The notes below the pieces were generated by a model, which did not search any database, was not told the DNA's origin, and saw only the letters and a list, made by a program, of their open reading frames with translations. From NCBI RefSeq assembly GCF_001401155.1, contig NZ_LJRO01000508.1:1-64000 (forward strand): a DNA stretch of 64,000 bases, written 5' to 3'. Both the position numbers and the translations under genes were made by a program. Each line of letters begins with the position of its first letter. The stretch's first letter is position 1. Below, piece by piece: positions 26,339 through 35,313 of this stretch. Origin of the DNA: Pseudomonas tremae. GTDB taxonomy: Bacteria; Pseudomonadota; Gammaproteobacteria; Pseudomonadales; Pseudomonadaceae.

Positions 26339-26935
26339 GTGAAACAATTCATCGACTTCATCCCGCTGCTCCTGTTTTTCATCGTTTATAAAACCGAGCC
26401 GCGCGCCGTGGATATCCTCGGCAATACCTATATGGTAGGCGGCATTTTCAGTGCAACGGCGATGCTGATCATCAGTTCGGTGGTGGTTTACGGCATTCTT
26501 TACATCAAACAGCGCAAGCTGGAAAAAAGCCAGTGGCTGACGCTGGTCGCCTGCCTGGTGTTCGGCAGCCTGACACTGGCCTTCCACAGCGAAACCTTCC
26601 TGAAGTGGAAAGCGCCGGTGGTCAACTGGCTATTTGCGGTCGCCTTCGCCGGCAGCCACTTCATTGGCGATCGCCCGCTGATCCAGCGCATCATGGGCCA
26701 CGCGCTGACCTTGCCGGCGGCCATCTGGACCAGACTGAACATCGCGTGGATCATCTTCTTCCTGTTCTGTGGAGCGGCCAATCTGTACGTGGCGTTCACC
26801 TACCAAGAGTTCTGGGTCGACTTCAAGGTGTTCGGCAGCCTGGGCATGACCCTGCTGTTCCTGGTCGGTCAAGGCATCTACCTGTCGCGTCACCTGCACG
26901 ACACCGCTCCCAATACGACCAAATCCGAGGACTGA
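26339..26935 (+). CDS. yciB: Inner membrane septation protein YciB (IspZ family)
   Basis: This 198-residue membrane protein has about five or six TM segments and the family start KQFIDFIPLLLFFIVYK. Homologues affect cell envelope integrity and division with YciC/ZipA. The GTG at 26339 gives the normal N-terminus; the frame opens earlier without support. yciI begins one base after its stop. Confidence 0.92.
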   Translation: MKQFIDFIPLLLFFIVYKTEPRAVDILGNTYMVGGIFSATAMLIISSVVVYGILYIKQRKLEKSQWLTLVACLVFGSLTLAFHSETFLKWKAPVVNWLFAVAFAGSHFIGDRPLIQRIMGHALTLPAAIWTRLNIAWIIFFLFCGAANLYVAFTYQEFWVDFKVFGSLGMTLLFLVGQGIYLSRHLHDTAPNTTKSED

Positions 26936-26936
26936 C

Positions 26937-27236
26937 ATGCTCTACGCAATCATCGCCACCGACGTCGAAAATTCGCTGGAAAAACGCATGAGCGTTCGCC
27001 CTGCGCACCTTGAGCGCCTGAATGCGCTCAAGGACGCTGGCCGACTGGTGCTGGCCGGCCCGCACCCTGCGGTCGACAGCAACGATCCAGGCGCAGCCGG
27101 TTTCAGCGGCAGCCTGGTCGTGGCCGAATTCGAATCACTGAGCGCAGCCAAAGTCTGGGCCGACGCCGACCCGTATGTTGCAGCAGGCGCCTATGCTCAC
27201 GTCGTGGTCAAGCCGTTCAAGCAGGTCATGCCCTGA
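26937..27236 (+). CDS. yciI: YciI family protein
   Basis: A ferredoxin-like fold of 99 residues has the conserved RPAHLERLNAL and FESLSAAKVWADADPYVAAG. The His/Asp pair of the family (H24 in RPAHLE, D-P-Y near 76) suggests an active site of unknown reaction. It is co-transcribed with yciB (1-bp gap). Confidence 0.9.
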   Translation: MLYAIIATDVENSLEKRMSVRPAHLERLNALKDAGRLVLAGPHPAVDSNDPGAAGFSGSLVVAEFESLSAAKVWADADPYVAAGAYAHVVVKPFKQVMP

Positions 27237-27322
27237 CCCTGCCCGACCGACTTTTTAACAGCTCTGCTTTCTGATCGAGGCAGAGTCACGCGGCACCCCG
27301 GCAGTGGCCAATTGAGTGAGTC

Positions 27323-28000
27323 ATGAGCGAGCTGTTACTAATAGATGATGATCAGGAGCTGTGCGAACTGCTGAGCAGTTGGCTGAGCCAGGAAGGCTTT
27401 CAGGTGCGCGCCTGCCACGACGGCATCAGCGCGCGGCGGGCACTGGCCGAAGCGGCACCGGCTGCCGTGGTGCTGGATGTGATGCTGCCCGATGGCAGCG
27501 GCCTGGAATTGCTCAAGCAATTGCGCGCCGACCACCCCGACCTGCCAGTGGTCATGCTCTCGGCACGTGGCGAACCGCTGGACCGTATTCTGGGCCTGGA
27601 ACTGGGTGCCGACGATTACCTGGCCAAACCCTGCGACCCCCGCGAACTCACTGCCCGGCTGCGCGCGGTGCTGCGTCGCAGTCATCCGGTGGCATCGTCT
27701 ACACAGCTGGAACTGGGTGACCTGACGTTCAGCCCGATGCGCGGCGTAGTCAGTGTCGACGAAAAGGAATTGACCCTCACGGTGTCCGAGAGCCGTCTGC
27801 TGGAAGCCCTGATGCGCCAGCCTGGCGAGCCGCTGGACAAACAGGAACTGGCACAACTGGCACTGGGTCGCAAACTGACACTGTACGACCGCAGCCTGGA
27901 CATGCATGTCAGCAACCTGCGCAAGAAAATCGGCCCGCACCCGGACGGACGTCCGCGCATCGTCGCGCTGCGCAGCCGCGGCTACTATTACAGCCTCTGA
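27323..28000 (+). CDS. OmpR-family response regulator (CpxR-like)
   Basis: A receiver domain with phospho-acceptor Asp52 (VVLDVMLPDGSG) and acidic pair D8-D9 precedes an OmpR-type winged helix (about 130-225; LYDRSLDMHVSNLRKKIG). The order regulator, Spy/CpxP-like gene, histidine kinase is that of the P. aeruginosa CpxRA-type locus. It probably controls envelope stress genes and its own neighbours. Confidence 0.92.
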   Translation: MSELLLIDDDQELCELLSSWLSQEGFQVRACHDGISARRALAEAAPAAVVLDVMLPDGSGLELLKQLRADHPDLPVVMLSARGEPLDRILGLELGADDYLAKPCDPRELTARLRAVLRRSHPVASSTQLELGDLTFSPMRGVVSVDEKELTLTVSESRLLEALMRQPGEPLDKQELAQLALGRKLTLYDRSLDMHVSNLRKKIGPHPDGRPRIVALRSRGYYYSL

Positions 28001-28066
28001 ACAGTTGAAAGCCGCACGCCAAAGCCTTTCGCCTGCAACCCGAAGGGTGCGACGTGTAGCGCTTCC

Positions 28067-28082
28067 CTTACACAAGCTTTAC
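28067..28082 (-). promoter_or_regulatory. Candidate CpxR-type box
   Basis: On the minus strand GTAAAGCTTGTGTAAG reads GTAAA-N6-GTAAG, close to the CpxR direct repeat GTAAA-N(5)-GTAAA. It lies about 83 bp upstream of the Spy/CpxP-like gene, suggesting induction by the neighbouring regulator. The match is short, so moderate doubt remains. Confidence 0.45.
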
Positions 28083-28164
28083 CAAGCGCTGACTGCGCTT
28101 GACCTTGTTCTCCCTAAACTGGGCTCATCGGCATCAAGCCGCACTAGAGACAAGGAGATACACC

Positions 28165-28671
28165 ATGCGCAAGACCCTGATCGCTTTGATGTTTGCCACT
28201 GCCCTGCCGACCATTGCCATGGCTGCACCGCCACCTCCACCACCAGGCGGCCCTGACGCAGACGCGCCAGCCATGCGTCTTGATCGTGGTAATCAAGGCC
28301 CAGGCCCGGACATGCGTCGCGGCCCAATGGGTGAGCCCGGCCCAGGCATGCATCGCGGACCAGGCCCGCTGGGAGACCTCGACCTGAGCCGTGAACAGCG
28401 CCAGCAGATCGACAGGCTGATGCGTGAGCAGAAGCATGAACGTCATGACATCACTCAACGCTACCTGGACAAGATGCCTGCTCCCGAGCAGAAAGCGATG
28501 TACAACGAAATCAATGCCAAGCGCGCCCAGACTGACAGTGCAATTCGTGTACTGCTGAGCCCGGAACAGCAGAAGCAGTTCGACGAAATCAAGAAAAGGC
28601 AGGACGAACGTCGTGCCGAATGGGCCGAATTCAAAGCCTGGAAAGCGGAAAAAGCGGCAAAAATGCAATAA
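28165..28671 (+). CDS. Periplasmic Spy/CpxP-like protein
   Basis: A signal peptide (cut after TIAMA, about residue 20) leads to a Pro/Gly-rich stretch (about 21-70) with repeated GPGP/RGPMGEPGPG, then a helical Spy/CpxP domain with LTxxQ-like motifs LSREQRQQI and LSPEQQKQF. Family members bind misfolded envelope proteins or inhibit CpxA. The position between regulator and kinase suggests feedback on the kinase. AAGGAG precedes the ATG. Confidence 0.85.
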   Translation: MRKTLIALMFATALPTIAMAAPPPPPPGGPDADAPAMRLDRGNQGPGPDMRRGPMGEPGPGMHRGPGPLGDLDLSREQRQQIDRLMREQKHERHDITQRYLDKMPAPEQKAMYNEINAKRAQTDSAIRVLLSPEQQKQFDEIKKRQDERRAEWAEFKAWKAEKAAKMQ

Positions 28672-28706
28672 CTGTCAGGCCGTCCGGCCTGACGCGTTGC
28701 AACGAA

Positions 28707-28740
28707 CCCGGCATGCACACGCATGCCGGGCTTCTTTTAT
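28707..28740 (+). terminator. Intrinsic terminator between the Spy-like gene and the kinase gene
   Basis: CCCGGCATGC, loop ACAC, GCATGCCGGG: a perfect 10-bp stem followed by CTTCTTTTATT. It ends only about 18 bp before the GTG start of the sensor kinase, so kinase expression depends on read-through. Confidence 0.85.
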
Positions 28741-28758
28741 TCAGATCGAGGAAGTCCC

Positions 28759-30117
28759 GTGCGCTCACTGTTCTGGCGAATCCTGGCCAGTTTCTGGCTA
28801 GCCATTGCTCTGGTGGGAGGCCTGTCAGTGCTGGTGGGGCATATGCTCAATCAGGATGCGTGGATCCTCAATCGCCATCCGTTGCTCAATACGTTGCCGG
28901 AACAATGGACACAGCGCTTCGAAGAGCAGGGGGCGAATGATGCTCAGGAGTTTCTCCAGGACATCAAACGCCGTAATCGCATTGACGTTCAGGTACTGAG
29001 CGACAGCGGCGAGCCTATGGTGCGGGGCACTTTCCCACCCCGTGCCGCAGCGCTCGAAGCCAGGCAGCAAGCCGATGAGGATCAGGGGCGCAAACTGCCC
29101 TGGCGGCGGCTGGCGACTGAATACGTAAGCCCCAAAACCGGCGAAACCTACCTGTTCATCTACCGCGTCCCGCACCCGGAACTTGATGCCTGGCATCGCC
29201 AGAGCCTCATGTGGCCATTGAGTGCGCTGGGCATCGCCCTGGTGGTGCTGACCCTGTTCAGCCTGTTTGTGACACTGTCGATCACTCGCCCGCTGAACCG
29301 CCTGCGCGGTGCGGTGCATGATCTGGGGCAGACCAGCTACCAACAGCAAAGCCTCGGGCAACTGGCCAATCGTCGGGATGAATTCGGCGTGCTGGCCACC
29401 GATTTCAACCGCATGGGCGCACGCCTGCAAAGCCTGATTGGTAGTCAACGTCAGCTATTGCGCGACGTGTCTCATGAACTGCGCTCACCGCTGGCGCGGC
29501 TGCGAATCGCGCTGGCACTTGCCGAGCGGGCAGAACCTGCCGAACGGGAACGACTATGGCCGCGCCTGGGCCGTGAATGCGACAGACTGGAAGCATTGAT
29601 CAGCGAGATTCTCGCCCTGGCGCGTCTGGATGCCGATTTCGCTGTCCCGGAGCCCATTGACCTCAACGCGCTGTTAAACCGCCTGAAGCATGACACGCAC
29701 CTGGACGGCGTCGAGCAGAATATCAACGTCGAGGTTCAGAGCGCTTTGCAATTGCAAGGCTGGCCGGACATGATCGAGCGGGCGCTGGACAATCTGTTGC
29801 GCAATGCCTTGCGCTTCAATGCCCCGGGGCAGAGCATCGAGCTGCAAGCGATTCAGGCTGGCAACCGCATCCGTCTGAGCGTTCGCGATCACGGTCCGGG
29901 CGTCGCAGACGAACACCTGGCGCAACTCGGCGAGCCTTTTTATCGAGCGCCTGGACAGACTGCTCCGGGGCACGGCCTGGGTCTGGCGATTGCCAGACGG
30001 GCAGCTGAAAGGCACGGCGGCAGCCTGATTCTGGGCAATCACCCTGAAGGCGGCTTTATCGCGACGCTCGATCTGCCGCTCGAGCCGGCCAACGCCAGGT
30101 CGCTTCAGACGGTGTAG
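28759..30117 (+). CDS. Sensor histidine kinase (CpxA-like)
   Basis: The GTG at 28759 follows GAGGAAG. The 452-residue protein has two TM segments (about 7-28 and 150-172) around a periplasmic domain, a HAMP linker (SITRPLNRLRGAV), a HisKA box with His239 (SHELRSPLARLR) and an ATPase domain with DHGPGVADE and GHGLGLAIARR. It pairs with the regulator at 27323 by synteny with the P. aeruginosa CpxA-type locus. Confidence 0.92.
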   Translation: MRSLFWRILASFWLAIALVGGLSVLVGHMLNQDAWILNRHPLLNTLPEQWTQRFEEQGANDAQEFLQDIKRRNRIDVQVLSDSGEPMVRGTFPPRAAALEARQQADEDQGRKLPWRRLATEYVSPKTGETYLFIYRVPHPELDAWHRQSLMWPLSALGIALVVLTLFSLFVTLSITRPLNRLRGAVHDLGQTSYQQQSLGQLANRRDEFGVLATDFNRMGARLQSLIGSQRQLLRDVSHELRSPLARLRIALALAERAEPAERERLWPRLGRECDRLEALISEILALARLDADFAVPEPIDLNALLNRLKHDTHLDGVEQNINVEVQSALQLQGWPDMIERALDNLLRNALRFNAPGQSIELQAIQAGNRIRLSVRDHGPGVADEHLAQLGEPFYRAPGQTAPGHGLGLAIARRAAERHGGSLILGNHPEGGFIATLDLPLEPANARSLQTV

Positions 30118-30231
30118 GAAACGTCGCCGAACAAAGGCCATGCAAGGGGCAACGGGCGAAAACCGGTCGAGCTCGCGCTCGATCGGTTATCAACGCAGTA
30201 GCACCGACGTGCAGCAGTTTTCCTGTAACGA

Positions 30232-30792
30232 CTAGCCCTGCCACTCGCTGACATACTCGCCCACGTCAACTTTAGGGGCCTGGCGTGGCGGGTTCAGCGG
30301 CGTGCCCAGGTAAAGAAAACCGATCACCTCTTCACCTTCATCAAGCCCGAAGCCCTTGGCAACCTGCGGCGCATAAGACAATTCGCCTGTCCGCCAGACC
30401 GCTCCGACACCCAGCGCATAAGCAGCCAGCAGTACGCCGTGGGCCGCACAACCGGCCGTGATCAATTGCTCCGAACGCGGCACCTTGAAGTGGTCCTGCA
30501 GCCGGGCGATGACTACCACGACCAGCGGCGCGCGCAACGGGCCAAGACGGGCCTTGTCCAACGCCTGCTGGGTGACTTCGTTGCCGCTTTGCTGCAGCGC
30601 CTCCACCAGCAGCTCGCCCATGCGCTCGCGGGCCGAGCCTTCGACAGTCAGAAAACGATACGGCCTCAACTGGCCATGATCGGGCGAGCGCAAGGCCGCG
30701 CCGAACATGATTTCCCGCTGAGCCGCGTCCGGGGCCGGGTCGACCAGTCGCGGTACAGATACGCGATTGAGCAAAACGTCGAGCGCCTGCAT
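30232..30792 (-). CDS. Nitroreductase family protein, YdjA-like
   Basis: This is a compact 186-residue FMN-dependent nitroreductase. The short length, the N-terminal RSPDHGQLRPYRF and the C-terminal GFLYLGTP fit the YdjA/TdsD group. Its substrates are unknown. AAGGAG precedes the ATG at 30792; the frame extends 10 codons further without a ribosome site. Confidence 0.88.
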   Translation of the reverse strand: MQALDVLLNRVSVPRLVDPAPDAAQREIMFGAALRSPDHGQLRPYRFLTVEGSARERMGELLVEALQQSGNEVTQQALDKARLGPLRAPLVVVVIARLQDHFKVPRSEQLITAGCAAHGVLLAAYALGVGAVWRTGELSYAPQVAKGFGLDEGEEVIGFLYLGTPLNPPRQAPKVDVGEYVSEWQG

Positions 30793-30966
30793 GGGCGGTC
30801 TCCTTGAAAAATGATCTGACATTCTAGAGCCTGTTTACCGTCAATAACGAGCATGACCGGCAAATCCTTACCCTTTGTGTCGAACCTTCCGACCCGCCGT
30901 GCCGGTTTACTTGGCACAAAGCGCAGGTAGAATGGCGCCTTTCCCAGACACCACCCAGAGCCATCC

Positions 30967-32421
30967 ATGTCGTTGCCGACCCTTCGCATCATTGGTTTCA
31001 TCATCGGCATCTTCCTGATCACTCTGGCGGTCGCGATGATTGTGCCCATGGCGACGCTGGTCATCTACGACCGCTTCGAAGACCTGCGCGAGTTTCTGTG
31101 GGCCAGCGCTATTACCTTCATCGCCGGGCTGGCGCTGGTGGTGCCCGGACGTCCCGACAATGTGCAACTGCGCCCACGGGACATGTACATGCTGACGGTT
31201 TCCAGCTGGATCGTGGTGTGCATCTTCGCTGCCCTACCCTTTCTGCTGACCCAGCACATCAGCTACACCGACTCGTTTTTTGAAAGCATGTCGGGCATTA
31301 CCGCCACCGGCTCGACCGTACTCAGCAATCTGGACAGCATGTCGCCGGGCATTCTGATCTGGCGCTCGATGCTGCACTGGCTCGGCGGCATCGGCTTCAT
31401 CGGCATGGCGGTGGCCATTCTTCCGTTATTGCGTATCGGTGGCATGCGCCTGTTCCAGACCGAGTCTTCCGACCGCTCCGAAAAAGTCATGCCGCGCTCG
31501 CACATGGTCGCGAAATTTATTGTGCTGGCCTACGTCGGCTTTACCGCGCTGGGCAGCCTGGCCTTCTGGGCAGCAGGCATGAGCCTGTTCGATGCGATCA
31601 ACCACGCGATGTCGGCCATTTCCACCGGTGGTTTTTCTACCTCCGACCAGTCGCTGGCCAAGTGGCCCCAGCCTGCCGTGCATTGGGTCGCCATCGTGGT
31701 GATGATCCTCGGCAGCCTGCCCTTTACTCTCTATGTCGCGACCCTGCGCGGCAACCGCAAGGCGCTGATCAAGGATGAGCAGGTGCAGGGGCTGATCGGT
31801 CTGTTGCTGCTCACCTGGCTGGTGATGACCGTCTGGTACGCCAACACCACGGACCTGCCTTGGACCGAAGCGTTGCGCCATGTGGCCCTGAATGTCACGT
31901 CGGTGGTCACGACTACAGGCTTTGCACTCGGCGACTACAGCCTGTGGGGCAATTTCTCGCTGATGCTGTTCTTTTACCTGGGCTTCATCGGCGGCTGCTC
32001 TGGCTCGACAGCGGGCGGCGTGAAGATTTTCCGCTTCCAGGTGGCCTACATCCTGCTCAAGACCAACCTCAATCAGTTGATCCACCCGCGCGCTGTGATG
32101 AAGCAGAAATACAACGGCCATCGTCTGGACGACGAGATCGTTCGCTCGATCCTGACCTTTTCGTTCTTTTTCACGATTACCATCTGCCTGATTGCGCTGA
32201 TGCTGTCACTGCTTGGTCTGGACTGGATGACCGCGCTCACCGGCGCCGCCAGTACGGTGTCCGGCGTAGGGCCAGGCCTGGGTGAAGTCATCGGGCCGGC
32301 CGGTAATTTCTCTACCCTGCCGGATGCCGCCAAATGGATTCTGTCCGGCGGCATGTTGCTGGGTCGACTGGAGATCATTACCGTGCTGGTTCTGTGCGTA
32401 CCGGCGTTCTGGCGACATTGA
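30967..32421 (+). CDS. trkH: Trk-type potassium uptake protein TrkH
   Basis: TrkH is the ion-conducting subunit of the Trk potassium system, working with cytoplasmic TrkA. The 484-residue protein has the four pore-loop repeats, seen as GITATGSTVL, ISTGGFSTSD, TTTGFALGDYS and VSGVGPGLGEV, with the central glycines of the selectivity filter kept, and GCSGSTAGGVK between pores. The associated trkA is not in this window. Confidence 0.95.
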   Translation: MSLPTLRIIGFIIGIFLITLAVAMIVPMATLVIYDRFEDLREFLWASAITFIAGLALVVPGRPDNVQLRPRDMYMLTVSSWIVVCIFAALPFLLTQHISYTDSFFESMSGITATGSTVLSNLDSMSPGILIWRSMLHWLGGIGFIGMAVAILPLLRIGGMRLFQTESSDRSEKVMPRSHMVAKFIVLAYVGFTALGSLAFWAAGMSLFDAINHAMSAISTGGFSTSDQSLAKWPQPAVHWVAIVVMILGSLPFTLYVATLRGNRKALIKDEQVQGLIGLLLLTWLVMTVWYANTTDLPWTEALRHVALNVTSVVTTTGFALGDYSLWGNFSLMLFFYLGFIGGCSGSTAGGVKIFRFQVAYILLKTNLNQLIHPRAVMKQKYNGHRLDDEIVRSILTFSFFFTITICLIALMLSLLGLDWMTALTGAASTVSGVGPGLGEVIGPAGNFSTLPDAAKWILSGGMLLGRLEIITVLVLCVPAFWRH

Positions 32422-32526
32422 GGCCGACCACCGCGATAACACGCCTTCCCGCGCTGCCCCCCTCGTCTTCCGGGCTCTTCGGGACTTGTGTATAACAACA
32501 GGAACCAAACACGAGGGTGGCGCACC

Positions 32527-32838
32527 GTGGATACCATCAAGCGTTTCTCAAGCTTTGCCGAGTTCTATCCCTTCTACCTCGCGGAACACAGCAGCAGTAC
32601 CAGCCGGCGCCTGCATTTTATCGGCACGTCGCTGGTGGTCTTTTTGCTGGCATTCGGCTTGGGCAGTGGCCGATGGGGGTTGTTGTGGCTGCTGCCGCTT
32701 GCGGGTTACGGCTTCGCCTGGGCCGGGCATTTTTTCTTCGAGAAAAACCGTCCGGCCACGTTCAGGCACCCGTTCTACAGCCTGCTCGGCGACTTCGTGA
32801 TGTACCGCGACATGCTGTTGGGCAAGGTGCCGTTCTGA
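32527..32838 (+). CDS. DUF962 (Mpo1-like) membrane protein
   Basis: This 103-residue protein has RFSSFAEFYPFYLAEHSSST at its start, then two TM segments and FFEKNRPATFRHPFYSLLGD. These are hallmarks of DUF962/YGL010w; the yeast homologue Mpo1 is an iron-dependent dioxygenase of 2-hydroxy fatty acids, with histidines kept here (H in AEHSS, RRLHF, AGHFF, FRHPF). The bacterial role is inferred only. The start is a GTG after GAGGG. Confidence 0.85.
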   Translation: MDTIKRFSSFAEFYPFYLAEHSSSTSRRLHFIGTSLVVFLLAFGLGSGRWGLLWLLPLAGYGFAWAGHFFFEKNRPATFRHPFYSLLGDFVMYRDMLLGKVPF

Positions 32839-32841
32839 GGT

Positions 32842-33663
32842 TCAGGCAGCAGGCTCGCTGACCGGTTCCTGCGCCACCACTTGCTGCGCTTTCAGGTGTG
32901 CATCAGCCAGGCGGAACAGTTCGATGTTGCCATCCAGGTGCTCGATCAAGGCAGTACAGGATTCGACCCAGTCACCGCAATTAAGGTATTCCACACCGCC
33001 CACCTGACGAATTTCAGCGTGGTGAATATGCCCACACACCACGCCGTCCAGGCCGCGCTTGACGCACTCGTGGGCGATGGCTTCCTCGAAGTCGCTGATG
33101 AAGCTCACGGCGCTCTTGACCTTGTGCTTCAGGTACGCCGACAACGACCAATAGCCATAGCCATACTTGGCCCGCCAGTGGTTCAGCCAGCGATTGAGGG
33201 TCAGGGTGAACTCGTAGGCCGAATCGCCCAGAAAGGCCAGCCAGCGGTGATAGCGGGTGATCACGTCGAACTGGTCGCCGTGTATCACCAGAAAACGTCG
33301 GCCATCTGCCGTCAGGTGCTCGATTTCGTCTACCAGTTGTATGTTGCCCAGCACCAGTTTCGAGTAACGGCGCAGAAACTCGTCATGATTGCCTGTGACG
33401 TAGATGACCTCGGTACCACGCTTACTCATGGTCAGCAGGCGGCGGATCACGTTGGTATGCGCTTGTGGCCAATACATGCCGCCACGCAGCTTCCAGCCAT
33501 CAATTATGTCGCCCACCAGATACACCTTGTCAGCCTGATAGCGCTTGAGAAAGGCAGACAGATGCTCGGCCTGGCAATCACGCGTGCCAAGGTGAACGTC
33601 GGAAATCCACAAGGTCCGCACACGTTGTTTGCGGCTGGGTGTGGCGAGCTGGGCACTGCTCAT
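32842..33663 (-). CDS. LpxH-like metallophosphoesterase
   Basis: The calcineurin-like metal motifs are SDVHLGT (D22, H24), GDIIDGW, GNHDEF, VIHGDQFD and GHIHHAE. This matches the UDP-2,3-diacylglucosamine hydrolase-like subgroup, often called LpxH2, whose role in lipid A synthesis is disputed since a genuine lpxH usually lies elsewhere. The ATG at 33663 is supported by GGAGG. Length is 273 residues. It converges with the DUF962 gene, 3 bp apart. Confidence 0.87.
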   Translation of the reverse strand: MSSAQLATPSRKQRVRTLWISDVHLGTRDCQAEHLSAFLKRYQADKVYLVGDIIDGWKLRGGMYWPQAHTNVIRRLLTMSKRGTEVIYVTGNHDEFLRRYSKLVLGNIQLVDEIEHLTADGRRFLVIHGDQFDVITRYHRWLAFLGDSAYEFTLTLNRWLNHWRAKYGYGYWSLSAYLKHKVKSAVSFISDFEEAIAHECVKRGLDGVVCGHIHHAEIRQVGGVEYLNCGDWVESCTALIEHLDGNIELFRLADAHLKAQQVVAQEPVSEPAA

Positions 33664-33757
33664 GGGGACGACCTCCGGCATGGTTTCGAAGAGAGTGGAG
33701 CATGCCGGTTAACTGAATGTGACACGCACATGGCGATGTCGTGACAGCGGCGCCGTA

Positions 33758-34060
33758 TTACCGAGGGCTGTCGGGCGTGGGTCGGTCGTTATGGCCGAGG
33801 TCGCGTGCCGGATCGATCTGGTCCCGGAGGCGCTGCTTGAGCACTTTGGCCTCGGGAAAGCCGCCATCGGCCTTGCGCTCCCAGAGCTGCACACCGTCAC
33901 AGGTGATGCGAAATGCGCCACCGGTGCCAGGCTGCAGAGACACCTTGCCCAAGTCGTCACTGAATGTACTCAGCAACTCCTGAGCCAGCCACGCTGCGCG
34001 CAGCAGCCACTGACACTGAATGCAATAGGTGATGACTACTTCGGGTTTTTCGGCAGGCAT
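33758..34060 (-). CDS. SelT/SelW/SelH (Rdx) family thioredoxin-like protein
   Basis: This 100-residue Rdx-family protein has the redox motif CIQC (C13-C16), where eukaryotic relatives carry selenocysteine in the CxxU motif, and the family marks LLSTF, PGTGGAFRI and LWERKADGGFPEAKVLKQRL. Bacterial members are probably redox proteins of unknown partner. The start MPAEKPEVVITYC at 34060 is preferred to one six codons earlier. Confidence 0.88.
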   Translation of the reverse strand: MPAEKPEVVITYCIQCQWLLRAAWLAQELLSTFSDDLGKVSLQPGTGGAFRITCDGVQLWERKADGGFPEAKVLKQRLRDQIDPARDLGHNDRPTPDSPR

Positions 34061-34215
34061 GAATGTCCGCTCCAGCAAAGACAGACGACCATCATACCCA
34101 GCGCAAGACCAATCAACGAGCGCTGGTGCTACGTCGCAGTGTTCGGCGCCATACTGATGTGTGACGGCAAGGCAGCGTTTGCCGGATGCAGCGAGGGATG
34201 ACGTGGGAATACCGG

Positions 34216-35124
34216 TCAGTTGCGCAGATCATCCGGCTCAATCCCAGAATCAAGGCGCTCACGCAGAAACTCGACAAATGCCTGCACTGGCCGCGACGCC
34301 TGACGGTGCTGCGGGTAAACCGCTGACAGCGTCAGCGGTTCGGGCCGCAAATCATCCAGCACACGAACCAGGCTCCCGTCGCGCAACGCTGCACCGACGA
34401 TAAAGGTCGGCAAATAGGTGACACCCAGCCCGGCAAGGGCGGCGTCCTTGAGCAGCTCACCGTTATTGACGCGCATTCGGCCACTGACGCTCAGGCTGGT
34501 TGCCTTGCCCACATTCTGAAAACGCCACTGCACCTGACGACTGTGCCCGTAAGGCAGACAATCGTGAGCGTGCAAGTCCTCGGGTTTTTGCGGCGTACCA
34601 CGCTCGGCGAGGTACGCCGGGCTGGCGCAGTAAACCCGATCAATCGACGCAATGCGCCGCGCAATCAAGCTGGAATCCTCCAGCAAGCCGATACGCAGCA
34701 CCACGTCATAACCCTCACTGATCACGTCCACCGGACGGTCGCTCAGATCGACTTCCACCGCCACATCGCGGTAACGCTTTAAAAATTGTGGCAGCAGGCA
34801 GCCCAGATGAGCAACTGCAAACGACAGCGGCGCACTCAGGCGCAGCGTGCCTCTGGGTTCATGGTTCTGCCCGGTGATGCCCTGTTCCACTTGTTCGACC
34901 TCGGCCAATAGACGCAGGGACGATTCGTAGTAACTCTGGCCCAGTGGCGTGACATCCAGGCGTCGTGTCGAGCGGTTGAGCAGACGCACCCCGAGCCGCT
35001 CCTCCAACTGCATCAGGCGACGGCTGACAAACTGCTTGGACAGCCCGAGCTTTTCGGATGCCGCCGTGAAGCTGCCAGACCCCATGACCTGGCAGAAAAT
35101 TCGCATGTCTTCAAAAGGATTCAT
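34216..35124 (-). CDS. LysR-family transcriptional regulator
   Basis: This 302-residue protein has the N-terminal winged helix (MNPFEDMRIFCQVMGSGSF, with SKQFVSRRLMQLEERLG) and an effector domain of the CrgA/DntR type. It diverges from the pirin gene with 189 bp between; a perfect T-N11-A-type palindrome lies there, so pirin is the likely target along with autoregulation. Confidence 0.9.
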   Translation of the reverse strand: MNPFEDMRIFCQVMGSGSFTAASEKLGLSKQFVSRRLMQLEERLGVRLLNRSTRRLDVTPLGQSYYESSLRLLAEVEQVEQGITGQNHEPRGTLRLSAPLSFAVAHLGCLLPQFLKRYRDVAVEVDLSDRPVDVISEGYDVVLRIGLLEDSSLIARRIASIDRVYCASPAYLAERGTPQKPEDLHAHDCLPYGHSRQVQWRFQNVGKATSLSVSGRMRVNNGELLKDAALAGLGVTYLPTFIVGAALRDGSLVRVLDDLRPEPLTLSAVYPQHRQASRPVQAFVEFLRERLDSGIEPDDLRN

Positions 35125-35224
35125 GGGTCGCGGCCTGAGTGTGATCAACAAGATGTTCACCCAGAGCCTAACGTTCCGCTGGGCACTGTCAACCTCAGCG
35201 AGACAGTGATTCATCTCTCAGCCC

Positions 35225-35245
35225 CTTATTGCGACAGTCGATAAG
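35225..35245. promoter_or_regulatory. LysR-type operator (CTTAT-N11-ATAAG)
   Basis: CTTAT and ATAAG are perfect 5-bp arms separated by 11 bp, giving the T-N11-A signature of LysR regulators. The centre is about 110 bp before the regulator start and about 79 bp before the pirin start, an expected place for a recognition site serving both genes. Confidence 0.65.
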
Positions 35246-35313
35246 CCGTAATCTTCGTCTCACTTGATCGATTGCTGAATGTGCAGCATCGATGTACGGA
35301 TGGAGAAAGAATC

